Below, one piece after another: positions 1 through 6,711 of a stretch of 8,784 nucleotides of DNA. The notes below the pieces were generated by a model. It was not told where the DNA came from. It searched no databases and saw only the letters and a list, made by a program, of their open reading frames with translations. This DNA comes from DATHXC01 sp041662005 (GTDB taxonomy: Bacteria > Pseudomonadota > Gammaproteobacteria > Burkholderiales > Methylophilaceae). The stretch lies in the NCBI GenBank assembly GCA_041662005.1, contig JBAZTJ010000111.1:1-8784 (forward strand), given 5' to 3'. Position 1 is the stretch's first letter. Every line of letters begins with the position of its first letter. The position numbers and the translations under genes are program-made.

Positions 1-46
1 CGACTGCCCGCTCCAGCCGTACAGGTATTGCTGGAGCGGGCAGTCG
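1..46. repeat. Perfect 16-bp inverted repeat at window edge
   Basis: CGACTGCCCGCTCCAG (1-16) is the exact reverse complement of bases 31-46, with a 14-base loop (17-30). It lies within the open frame of the transglycosylase gene, where the right arm encodes residues that fit the family (LLERAVG). Only TTTT (48-51) follows, and it sits inside the coding frame, so a terminator is unlikely. The repeat may extend further left, outside the window. Confidence 0.9.
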
Positions 47-828
47 GTTTTGAGCGCGACGACAATGAGCTTGAGGGCGACTGGCAGGCTGCCAGCCTGT
101 ATTGCGAGGCTTCACGCCTAGGTAGCGCTGAAGCGCAATACCGTCTGGGCATGCTGTACGCTTTTGGTAAAGGCGTGCCCAAGAGCCGCGCCCTGGGTGC
201 TTCTTTATTTTCTCTGGCGGCTGCGCATGGGCATTTCGAAGCGCAAAAAATGCTGGAGACCATTGAGTTCAGCACCACTGAGCTGCCGCAGTGCCTGCAA
301 CAGGCAGTATTGCCTGAGAAGGCACCATACAATGCCGATTCGACTGCGACTGCCAATATCGACTTCCAGATCAAGCATCTGCCCAGAAGCAAGCGCTGGG
401 TAGTTGACCTGGTCAGTACCTTATCCGACTGGTATCAGGTAGACCCCAAGCTTATTCTTTCGCTGATCGCGGTGGAATCCAATTTCAAGACCCAGGCCCG
501 GTCGGCCAAAGCCGCCATGGGGCTGATGCAGTTAATCCCGGCCACCGCTGAGCGCTTCAATGTGCGCAATGCCTATGATGCCTCGCAAAATATCAAGGGC
601 GGCATTTCTTATATGCGCTGGCTGCTGTCTTATTTCCGGGGAGATGTGAAGCTGGCAGTGGCGGCTTATAATGCGGGTGAGCGAGCCGTGGACAGGCATA
701 AAGGCGTGCCACCTTATGTCGAGACGCGGCAATATGTGCGTAAAGTGCTGGAACTGTACCAGCATAAACGGCATCCGTATGATGTGAAACTGACGGCTCC
801 TTCACCACTTATAGTTAGGAAAGGCTAG
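1..828 (+). CDS. Sel1-repeat lytic murein transglycosylase (SLT domain), 5' end cut off by window
   Basis: The product should cleave the glycan strands of peptidoglycan in the periplasm, leaving 1,6-anhydromuramic ends. The frame is open to base 1, so the true start and any signal peptide probably lie outside the window. The first in-frame start codon seen is TTG at 28, and the residue numbers here count from it. Residues about 20-78 form two Sel1-like helical repeats (AEAQYRLGMLYAFGKG, then AAAHGHFEAQKML). Residues about 125-245 are an SLT/GEWL domain: catalytic Glu150 in ESNF, then GLMQLIP (165-171), GGISYM (191-196), AYNAGE (213-218) and PPYVETR (228-234). All expected active-site motifs are intact. 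Sel1 repeats usually bind partner proteins, so a scaffold role beside the enzyme domain is possible. A likely terminator follows 70 bases downstream. The family is certain; the exact subfamily and full length are not visible. Confidence 0.9.
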   Translation, partial: RLPAPAVQVLLERAVGFERDDNELEGDWQAASLYCEASRLGSAEAQYRLGMLYAFGKGVPKSRALGASLFSLAAAHGHFEAQKMLETIEFSTTELPQCLQQAVLPEKAPYNADSTATANIDFQIKHLPRSKRWVVDLVSTLSDWYQVDPKLILSLIAVESNFKTQARSAKAAMGLMQLIPATAERFNVRNAYDASQNIKGGISYMRWLLSYFRGDVKLAVAAYNAGERAVDRHKGVPPYVETRQYVRKVLELYQHKRHPYDVKLTAPSPLIVRKG

Positions 829-897
829 CACGCAGGAAAGACTAGTGCTCAGAAAAGCGTAGCAAGTGAAAATCTGGTTGTGCTAACTGGCTATACT

Positions 898-928
898 GAC
901 TGCCTATACTGGGCAAGTCTGTTTTTTT
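898..928 (+). terminator. Rho-independent terminator after the transglycosylase gene
   Basis: GACTGCC (898-904) pairs with GGC-A-AGTC (912-919), giving 7 base pairs with one bulged A and a 7-base loop. After two bases there is a run of seven T (922-928). The structure lies 70 bases past the transglycosylase stop codon and before the lipoprotein gene, so the two genes are probably transcribed separately. Confidence 0.5.
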
Positions 929-1015
929 GGAGCGATAGGGAATTTCATGGAGAACTCGCTTGTCATACGCTCAGTCCTAACGCACACTCCTTAAATACTG
1001 TTACCGGGTAAGTCT

Positions 1016-1531
1016 ATGCATATACCACACCTGCTCGCTTTAATCTCCGTACTGCTTTTAATTGCCGGGTGTGCTACTACCGCGCCGCAGGAACCGCAGA
1101 TCAAGCGCATTTCAGCGGAAGAGCTGGAGCGCATCATGCCTAAGCCCATTCCTAATCTGACTCTGGATGAGATTGTCGTTTTATCCAAAACCACTCCCCC
1201 GGATGTCATCATGGAAAAAATCAAGGCGAGTAACTCGCAGTACGACTTGACACCTTCGCAAGTGGTGGACTTAAGCAAGCAGGGGGTTGATGGCAAAGTG
1301 CTGGACTACATACACAATGCGCGTGAACAAGCTTTGCGCGATGGTTTTGCCGATGAGATCAATAAACGGGAAAAAGAGAAGCAGGCAGAAAAGGCCAAGC
1401 TCAAACGCCAGTATCAACGGGACTCGCAACGTTACTATGATCCGTTCTGGGGCTATGGATATGGCCCATCACCCTATTGGCGGCATCGGCCTTACTACGG
1501 CCCCGGCTTTAACTACCGCTGGGGTTGGTAG
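1016..1531 (+). CDS. Small lipoprotein of unknown function with Gly/Tyr/Trp-rich tail
   Basis: I do not recognise a named family for this 171-residue protein. Residues 1-18 are a signal peptide ending in a lipobox (LIAGC) with lipid-accepting Cys19. The residues after it are TTAPQE, with no Asp at +2, so outer-membrane sorting is likely in a Gram-negative cell. Residues 48-72 (LTLDEIVVLSK...IMEKIKAS) and 78-102 (LTPSQVVDLSKQG...LDYIHNA) look like two copies of a short helical repeat. Residues 103-139 are highly charged and probably helical or coiled. The end (140-171) is rich in Tyr, Gly, Trp, Pro and Arg with almost no acidic residues. The first ATG gives an ideal signal peptide; the ribosome site is weak (GGGTAAG just upstream). 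The gene stands alone, between a terminator and a convergent neighbour. Confidence 0.85.
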   Translation: MHIPHLLALISVLLLIAGCATTAPQEPQIKRISAEELERIMPKPIPNLTLDEIVVLSKTTPPDVIMEKIKASNSQYDLTPSQVVDLSKQGVDGKVLDYIHNAREQALRDGFADEINKREKEKQAEKAKLKRQYQRDSQRYYDPFWGYGYGPSPYWRHRPYYGPGFNYRWGW

Positions 1532-1569
1532 CCAAATCCTGAGATCAGCACGCGTGTAGTAAAACCTAA

Positions 1570-1584
1570 AACCTGATTCAGGTT
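1570..1584 (-). terminator. Short palindrome over the stop codon of the AI-2E gene, weak terminator
   Basis: AACCTGA (1570-1576) and TCAGGTT (1578-1584) form a perfect inverted repeat with one central base. Read on the minus strand, it contains the TGA stop of the AI-2E-type gene and is followed by the T-rich stretch TTAGGTTTTA. The stem is short, so this is a weak candidate terminator in the 46-base gap between two convergent genes. Confidence 0.3.
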
Positions 1585-3164
1585 GTCAGGTCTTGGCTGG
1601 CTGCTTGCCACGCCAGTTGTTGCGAATGGCGGTACCTTGCCCGCAGGCGTTTGTCAGTCAGGATAATTTCCAGCGTTTCACCCAGTACCATCACCACCCC
1701 CAGGATAGGAATGGCCAGCATCAGGCCGGCAATGCCGGCAATGGCCTCGCCAATCAGGAACATCATCACGGTCAACAGCGGGTGTATGCGCAAGCTTTTG
1801 CCGATAATGATCGGCAAAAATACAAAGTCATCCAATATACGCATAGCTGCAAACACGGCGACAATGCCATACAGCATGGATACGTTGCCCGGGAAGTCGG
1901 TCGCCGTCACCATCATCACCATGGCAAATCCCAGTATCGGCCCCAGATAGGGGATCCAGCACAACACGGCCACGATAACGCCTAATAACAAAGGATAAGA
2001 CAAACCCAATATGGCAAAGGCAATGGCCATGACCATTGAGTCCGCTACTGTCATTTTTAACAGGCCTATGAAATAGAGCCGTGCCGTCCTGTCAATCGCG
2101 TGGATCAGGTACAGGGTTTTTTCAAAAAATGCATTTGGGACTGCATCTCCCAGCATTTTCCTGATGGATGCGCCATCTTTCAGCATAAAGAAAGTGATGA
2201 TAGGCGCCAGCAATAAAGATGGTAGCCACGCCGCGACGCCAAGTAACATGCTGCCCAGGTATTTATCGGAAAAGTGCTCCGAGAAGTCGCGAAACTTCAG
2301 GTAGATATCTTCACCAAACTGCGCGTTCTGTAAAAAGGTAAAGCGGTGTTGCAGACCCTGCAATAACTGGTCCACCATCACGGCGCCCCCTGACAGGTAA
2401 CGGATGATGCTGGCTTGCCACAGCTCGGCATTGGCCATGGTCAGTGGGTAGAACAGCAATACCGCCAACCCTATCCCCAGCAAAAACACGCCGCTTAACG
2501 TGACGGCAGCAAGCTGGTTGCTGAAGCCTGACAATACCATCCTTTTGGTGATGGGTGCCAGCAGGTAGTAAAGAATAAGGGCCAGCAGGAAAGGTACGAC
2601 CAGCCACAGGATTTTCTTGAATACGAACAGCAGCAGACAGGTAGTCAGCATAATGCCGAGCCAGGTAACTGGGCCGGGTACATTCGGGGTGGTGGCAAGG
2701 GCTGCCGGTTCATCTTCCCCGTCGTGAATAGGGTAGTTGACCTCCCTGAAAGTGGCGTGTTCGGTGATTTTTGCCGCAATCTGCGGGTGGGTTTTGAGCA
2801 GGTTGAGAAAGTCTTCACGGAACAGTACAGCCAGTACGCAATTCTCTGCTGCCTTGGCTTGCGCCACTCTCGGCAGGTTAGACATGAGTGCGCGCTCACC
2901 AAAAAACAGACCTGCACCTAGTTCTGCGATGGGGGTGCTGTGGTTTTGCCGGTTAATGAAGACTTTGCCGGAAAGCACGAAGTAAACGGCCTGGCCTTCT
3001 TCATTCTGGTCAAAAATAATTTCGTTGGTAACATAGCTGCGTTGGTGCAGCAGGTCATTCAAGGTATGCAGTTCGTGCGTGCGCAATCCTGAGAATAAAG
3101 GAACATTGCGCAATGCAGTTAAGTGCGCGGGCTCTGTTGCTCGACGAAAGTATCGCAATAGCAT
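1578..3164 (-). CDS. AI-2E/PerM family membrane protein with N-terminal cyclic-nucleotide-binding domain
   Basis: This 528-residue protein joins a sensor domain to a transporter-like domain. Residues about 20-135 match the CAP-family cyclic-nucleotide-binding fold: NVPLFSGL at the start, a beta-roll with FVLSGKVFI (62-70), and a phosphate-binding cassette with FGE (88-90) and Arg99 in LPRVAQA. Residues about 166-505 match the AI-2E/PerM family: several membrane helices, a long non-membrane stretch (about 243-305), FMLKDG (326-331), WIPYLGPILG (403-412) and a final hydrophobic block (463-495). Family members are usually about 350 residues without the sensor. Substrates include AI-2 for TqsA and Na+/H+ for some relatives; none can be assigned here. 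The ATG has only a weak purine-rich site (AAAGAA) upstream. The gene is divergent from yjbQ and shares a palindromic promoter region with it. The domain calls are firm; gating by a nucleotide is inference. Confidence 0.88.
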   Translation of the reverse strand: MLLRYFRRATEPAHLTALRNVPLFSGLRTHELHTLNDLLHQRSYVTNEIIFDQNEEGQAVYFVLSGKVFINRQNHSTPIAELGAGLFFGERALMSNLPRVAQAKAAENCVLAVLFREDFLNLLKTHPQIAAKITEHATFREVNYPIHDGEDEPAALATTPNVPGPVTWLGIMLTTCLLLFVFKKILWLVVPFLLALILYYLLAPITKRMVLSGFSNQLAAVTLSGVFLLGIGLAVLLFYPLTMANAELWQASIIRYLSGGAVMVDQLLQGLQHRFTFLQNAQFGEDIYLKFRDFSEHFSDKYLGSMLLGVAAWLPSLLLAPIITFFMLKDGASIRKMLGDAVPNAFFEKTLYLIHAIDRTARLYFIGLLKMTVADSMVMAIAFAILGLSYPLLLGVIVAVLCWIPYLGPILGFAMVMMVTATDFPGNVSMLYGIVAVFAAMRILDDFVFLPIIIGKSLRIHPLLTVMMFLIGEAIAGIAGLMLAIPILGVVMVLGETLEIILTDKRLRARYRHSQQLAWQAASQDLTT

Positions 3165-3194
3165 GATTGTTCTTTATTTTTTGGTGAGTACTAC

Positions 3195-3222
3195 ATTATG
3201 GGGCAGGCAATATTAATCTTAA
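3195..3222 (-). promoter_or_regulatory. Candidate sigma-70 promoter for the AI-2E-type gene
   Basis: On the minus strand, TTAAGA (3222-3217) is a 4/6 match to the -35 element. After a 16-base spacer, CATAAT (3200-3195) is a 5/6 match to the -10 element. This lies about 30 bases upstream of the start codon. The -35 overlaps the 16-bp palindrome. Confidence 0.4.
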
Positions 3223-3233
3223 CAGCTGTTAAG
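3218..3233. promoter_or_regulatory. Perfect 16-bp palindrome, candidate operator shared by divergent promoters
   Basis: CTTAACAGCTGTTAAG is perfectly self-complementary over 16 bases with no central spacer. It overlaps the candidate -35 elements of both the AI-2E-type gene (minus) and yjbQ (plus). Such placement is typical of a binding site for a dimeric repressor. The cognate regulator is not encoded in this window and I cannot name its family. Confidence 0.5.
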
Positions 3234-3258
3234 GCAAAATAGCATCTGTCGTTATAAT
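3229..3258 (+). promoter_or_regulatory. Candidate sigma-70 promoter for yjbQ and the GST-like gene
   Basis: A perfect -10 element TATAAT (3253-3258) follows a weak -35 TTAAGG (3229-3234) with an 18-base spacer. Transcription would begin near 3265, leaving a leader of about 45 bases before the yjbQ ATG. The weak -35 sits on the palindrome, which would suit control by a bound protein. Confidence 0.5.
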
Positions 3259-3310
3259 TAGTCTTGATAGTTAGTTTTGAGCTTATTGATTATTCAGTCA
3301 GGATTTCGTT

Positions 3311-3730
3311 ATGCGCCAGCTTACCCATCATATCAATGTTAAAACGCAGGGGCGTCGCCTGTATGACATTACGCCTGAAATTCTTAGCTGGGCTGCGAGT
3401 AGCGGACTGCATACGGGCATGCTTGCCCTCTATATCCAGCATACCTCAGCCAGCTTGCTGATTAATGAAAACTACGATGCAGAAGTGCTGGTGGATATGG
3501 AGAGATTCTTTGCGCGGCTGGTGCCGGACGGCGACCCCTTGTTTATTCATACCGCTGAAGGCCCTGACGATATGCCCGCCCACGTTCGCACTGCGTTGAC
3601 CCAGACCTGTCTGTCCATTCCCTTACTGGAAGGTAAGGCCGCGCTTGGCACCTGGCAGGGCATATTCCTGTATGAGCACCGCCTGGCATCGCATAGCCGA
3701 AAAGTGTTACTGCATCTGATTGGTGATTAG
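3311..3730 (+). CDS. yjbQ: YjbQ/UPF0047 family protein (secondary thiamine-phosphate synthase-type)
   Basis: This 139-residue protein is the normal full length for the compact UPF0047 family. Conserved motifs are present in order: YIQHTSASLLINEN (41-54, with His44, Asn52, Asn54), HTAEGPDDMPAH (80-91, with clustered His, Glu and Asp residues that could hold a metal) and LGTWQGIFLYEHR (112-124). E. coli YjbQ has a weak thiamine-phosphate synthase activity, and databases carry this name, but the physiological role of the family is not settled. No signal peptide is seen, so it is cytosolic. The ATG is preceded by AGGA at 3300-3303, a good ribosome site with 7-base spacing. Its stop overlaps the next start (TAGTG), so the two proteins are probably made in coupled fashion. 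Confidence 0.93.
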   Translation: MRQLTHHINVKTQGRRLYDITPEILSWAASSGLHTGMLALYIQHTSASLLINENYDAEVLVDMERFFARLVPDGDPLFIHTAEGPDDMPAHVRTALTQTCLSIPLLEGKAALGTWQGIFLYEHRLASHSRKVLLHLIGD

Positions 3731-4353
3731 TGCAAAAGCCAATACTCTACTCATATCGGCGTTGCCCCTATGCCATGCGCGCCAGAATGGCCTTGTACTA
3801 TGCCGGGGTTGAGGTTGAAGTTCGTGAGATTAGCTTTAACAACAAGCCCAGGCACATGCTGCAAGCTTCACCTAAAGGTACGGTGCCAGTGTTGGTTTTG
3901 CCTGATGACACAGTCATTGATGAGAGTGTTGATGTAATGCGGTGGGCGCTGGATCAGCGAGATAGTGAGGGCTGGCTTTTCCCTGACGATAGCCTGCTGC
4001 AACGGCAAGCCGGGGAGTTGATTGCAGAAAATGACGGTGCGTTTAAATCGGCCTTGGATCATTACAAATACGCAGTGCGCTTTCCCGAGCATCCGCCCGA
4101 GTATTACCGTGCGCAAGGTGAGCTGTTTCTGCAGCAGCTGGAGCAACGCTTAAGCCATGCTAGTTACCTGTGTGGTAATCAGCGGGGCATTGCCGACATT
4201 GCAATTTTCCCGTTTGTCCGCCAATTTTCGGCAGTGGATGAGGGGTGGTTTGCCAGTGCATCCTACCCCAGACTAAGGGCATGGCTGCATGGTTTGGTGA
4301 CTTCGGAGTTGTTTTTAAACGTAATGAAAAAAAATCCAGTCTGGGTGGGCTAA
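3730..4353 (+). CDS. Glutathione S-transferase-like protein with CPYA motif
   Basis: This 207-residue cytosolic protein has an N-terminal thioredoxin-fold domain (about 3-77) and an all-helical C-terminal domain (about 88-200). RRCPYAMRARMAL (10-22) carries Cys12 at the position of the catalytic residue in Cys-type transferases and glutaredoxin 2. TVPVLV (51-56) supplies the cis-Pro53, and DES (64-66) is the glutathione gamma-glutamyl contact. Asp156 in GIADIAIFPFVRQF is the usual N-capping residue of the core helix. Cys-type members favour thiol exchange or deglutathionylation over classical conjugation, so such a role is likely, but the substrate is unknown. The start is GTG, and its G is the last base of the yjbQ stop codon (TAGTG). 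No independent ribosome site is evident, which points to translational coupling. The final codons form the left arm of a terminator. Confidence 0.9.
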   Translation: MQKPILYSYRRCPYAMRARMALYYAGVEVEVREISFNNKPRHMLQASPKGTVPVLVLPDDTVIDESVDVMRWALDQRDSEGWLFPDDSLLQRQAGELIAENDGAFKSALDHYKYAVRFPEHPPEYYRAQGELFLQQLEQRLSHASYLCGNQRGIADIAIFPFVRQFSAVDEGWFASASYPRLRAWLHGLVTSELFLNVMKKNPVWVG

Positions 4354-4378
4354 ATATGACCACTCAGGCTGGAGTTTT
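4327..4378. terminator. Bidirectional Rho-independent terminator between the GST-like gene and clpA
   Basis: Bases 4336-4348 pair with 4360-4372 in a 13-bp stem with two G-U wobbles as read on the plus strand, and an 11-base loop holding the TAA stop of the GST-like gene. A run of eight A (4327-4334) lies one base to the left and TTTT (4375-4378) two bases to the right. On the minus strand this gives a hairpin followed by eight U, an excellent terminator for clpA; on the plus strand the U-tract is shorter. The left arm and A-tract are coding sequence. Confidence 0.75.
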
Positions 4379-4414
4379 ATCAGGCTAATTTATCTTGTTA
4401 ATTAACCAGCAGGA

Positions 4415-6697
4415 TCAGGCAACATCAGCGGCCAGTGAAGCATCTTTGCTTGTCGAGGGTTCGTCAAATACCAGTGTGACTTCATCCTTGTCGTCAATGT
4501 CTACCGTCACATGACCGCCGTTGACCAGGCGGCCAAACAATAGCTCATCAGCCAGCGCGCGGCGAATGGTGTCTTGTATCAGCCTGGCCATAGGACGAGC
4601 ACCCATCAGCGGATCAAAGCCATGTTTACCCAGATATGCTTTAAGCTTGTCGCTGAAAGTTGCTTCCACTTTCTTCTCGTGCAATTGGTCTTCCAGCTGC
4701 ATCAGGAACTTATCAACCACACGCATAATGATGGTTTCAGACAGTGGGGCGAATGAGACTGTAGCATCCAGACGGTTGCGGAACTCAGGGCTGAACAGGC
4801 GCTTGATTTCTGCCATTTCATCACCCACATGTTTGCCCAGCGTGAAGCCTATGCCGGTCTTGGAGATAGCCTCAGCCCCTGCATTGGTGGTCATGATGAT
4901 AGTGACATTACGGAAATCTGCCTTGCGGCCGTTGTTGTCGGTCAGCGTGCCATGGTCCATCACTTGCAGCAGAATATTGAAAATATCCGGATGTGCCTTT
5001 TCGATTTCGTCCAGCAGCAACACGCAATATGGCTGCTTGGTAATGGCCTCTGTCATCAAGCCGCCCTGCTCAAAACCAACATAGCCAGGAGGCGCGCCAA
5101 TCAAGCGTGACACGGCATGTCGTTCCATATATTCAGACATGTCGAAACGCACCAGCTCTATACCCAGGGTATAGGCCAGTTGGCGGGCGACCTCTGTTTT
5201 GCCGACACCAGTAGGGCCGGAGAACAGGAATGAGCCGATAGGCTTTTGTGAGCTACCCAAGCCGCTACGGGCCATTTTGATGGCAGATGCCAGTGTTTCG
5301 ATGGCTTTATCCTGGCCGAATACCACGGCTTTCAGGTCACGTTCCAGCGTTTTGAGCGCATTGCGGTCGTCACTGGAGATATTCTTAGGCGGGATACGCG
5401 CGATCTTGGCAATGATATCTTCGATCTCCTTGTCGCCGATCACCTTCTTCTGCCTGGATTTAGGCAGGATGCGCTGGGCAGCGCCAGCTTCATCAATCAC
5501 GTCTATAGCCTTGTCTGGCAGGTGGCGGTCATTGATGTACTTGGCGGATAGCTCGGCGGCGGTGTTCAGGGCTGATGCGGTATATTTCACGCTATGATGT
5601 TTTTCAAAGCGTGATTTCAGGCCTTTCAGGATTTGCACTGTTTCGGCAACGCTAGGCTCTTCCACATCTATCTTCTGGAAACGACGTGACAGGGCATGGT
5701 CTTTCTCGAAAATGCCGCGATATTCCTGATAGGTAGTCGCGCCTATGCATTTTAGCGAGCCGTTGGACAAGGCAGGCTTGAGCAGGTTGGAAGCATCCAG
5801 GGTGCCGCCGCTGGCTGCACCAGCACCTATCAACGTGTGGATTTCATCAATGAACAGTACGGCATCCGGCTGATCGGACAAGCTCTTCATGACGGCCTTG
5901 AGGCGTTGCTCAAAGTCACCACGGTATTTAGTGCCTGCCAGCAGTGAACCCATATCCAATGAGTAGATGACGGCATTAGCCAAGACTTCAGGTACGTTGT
6001 GCTCAACAATGCGACGGGCCAAGCCTTCTGCAATGGCAGTTTTACCGACACCGGCTTCACCTACCAGCAGTGGATTGTTCTTGCGGCGACGGCACAAGGT
6101 TTGAATCACTCGTTCCAGTTCATGTTCGCGCCCAATGAGTGGGTCTATCTTACCGGCTAGCACTTGCTGGTTGAGGTTTTGCGTAAAGTTCTCCAGCGCA
6201 CCAGCGGGTGCGGCTTCGGTTTCAGCTTCCTGTTCAGTTTCTGCACGCTTGGCGGTGCCGTCGGTAATCTTGGCAACCCCGTGGGAGATAAAATTCACCA
6301 CATCCAGACGTGTCACACCTTGCTGGTGCAGGAAAAACACGGCATGGGAGTCTTTTTCGCCATAGATAGCGACTAGCACATTGGCGCCCGTGACTTCTTT
6401 CTTGCCGGAAGACTGAACATGCAGAATGGCGCGCTGAATGACGCGCTGAAAACCCAGGGTAGGTTGCGTATCCACTTCCTCGGTGCCGTCTACGGTTGGC
6501 GTGTGGTCTTCGATGTAATTGATAAGCTCGGATCTGAGATTGTCCAGATTGGCACCGCAAGAGCGCAGCACATCCGCAGCAGTCGGGTTGTCTATCATGG
6601 CAAGCAGCAGGTGCTCGACCGTGATCAGCTCATGCCGCTTCTGGCGCGCGTCCATGAATGCCATGTGTAATGAGACTTCTAGTTCTTGAGCTATCAT
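4415..6697 (-). CDS. clpA: ATP-dependent Clp protease ATP-binding subunit ClpA
   Basis: ClpA is a hexameric AAA+ unfoldase that threads substrates into the ClpP peptidase in the cytosol. The 760 residues match the usual length (758 in E. coli). Residues 1-145 are the double Clp-N repeat that binds ClpS. A Glu/Ala-rich linker follows (about 150-168). D1 has Walker A GEAGVGKT (213-220), Walker B LFIDE (281-285) and arginines 338-339. D2 has Walker A GPTGVGKT (494-501), Walker B LLDE (561-564), FRNRLD (639-644) and sensor-2 GARP (699-702). The ClpP-docking loop is Ile-Gly-Phe at 616-618, where E. coli has Ile-Gly-Leu. Everything needed for activity is present. The ATG follows a good ribosome site (AAGGAA) that overlaps the clpS stop 12 bases upstream, so clpS-clpA form one transcript. 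A strong terminator lies just past the stop. Confidence 0.98.
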   Translation of the reverse strand: MIAQELEVSLHMAFMDARQKRHELITVEHLLLAMIDNPTAADVLRSCGANLDNLRSELINYIEDHTPTVDGTEEVDTQPTLGFQRVIQRAILHVQSSGKKEVTGANVLVAIYGEKDSHAVFFLHQQGVTRLDVVNFISHGVAKITDGTAKRAETEQEAETEAAPAGALENFTQNLNQQVLAGKIDPLIGREHELERVIQTLCRRRKNNPLLVGEAGVGKTAIAEGLARRIVEHNVPEVLANAVIYSLDMGSLLAGTKYRGDFEQRLKAVMKSLSDQPDAVLFIDEIHTLIGAGAASGGTLDASNLLKPALSNGSLKCIGATTYQEYRGIFEKDHALSRRFQKIDVEEPSVAETVQILKGLKSRFEKHHSVKYTASALNTAAELSAKYINDRHLPDKAIDVIDEAGAAQRILPKSRQKKVIGDKEIEDIIAKIARIPPKNISSDDRNALKTLERDLKAVVFGQDKAIETLASAIKMARSGLGSSQKPIGSFLFSGPTGVGKTEVARQLAYTLGIELVRFDMSEYMERHAVSRLIGAPPGYVGFEQGGLMTEAITKQPYCVLLLDEIEKAHPDIFNILLQVMDHGTLTDNNGRKADFRNVTIIMTTNAGAEAISKTGIGFTLGKHVGDEMAEIKRLFSPEFRNRLDATVSFAPLSETIIMRVVDKFLMQLEDQLHEKKVEATFSDKLKAYLGKHGFDPLMGARPMARLIQDTIRRALADELLFGRLVNGGHVTVDIDDKDEVTLVFDEPSTSKDASLAADVA

Positions 6698-6705
6698 TTT
6701 AGTGT

Positions 6706-6711
6706 TTCCTT
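6706..6711 (-). promoter_or_regulatory. clpA ribosome binding site overlapping the clpS stop codon
   Basis: On the minus strand the bases read AAGGAA, ending 8 bases before the clpA ATG. The first two A are also the last two bases of the clpS TAA stop codon. This fixes the clpA start and suggests that clpS termination aids clpA initiation. Confidence 0.75.

Noticed and set aside
892..910. Two TATACT boxes 13 bases apart, resembling -10 elements
   Set aside because: Neither has a recognisable -35 element at the right distance, and the second lies in the loop of the likely terminator at 898-928.
960..988. TTGTCA (960-965) as a -35 element for the lipoprotein gene
   Set aside because: The hexamer 17 bases downstream is CACACT, only 3/6 to the -10 consensus, so the promoter is not supported.
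1593..1985. Plus-strand open frame with a His-rich stretch that could suggest metal binding
   Set aside because: It is antisense to the AI-2E-type gene. The histidines come from the complement of Met/Val codons in membrane helices.
4397..4406. Palindrome GTTAATTAAC near the clpA stop
   Set aside because: A 10-bp AT-rich palindrome in AT-rich sequence is expected by chance, and the strong terminator next to it explains the region.
4521..5084. Long open frame on the plus strand, 187 codons
   Set aside because: It is antisense to the D2 region of clpA, whose frame and motifs are complete. The translation is Ser/Arg-rich, as expected for a shadow frame.
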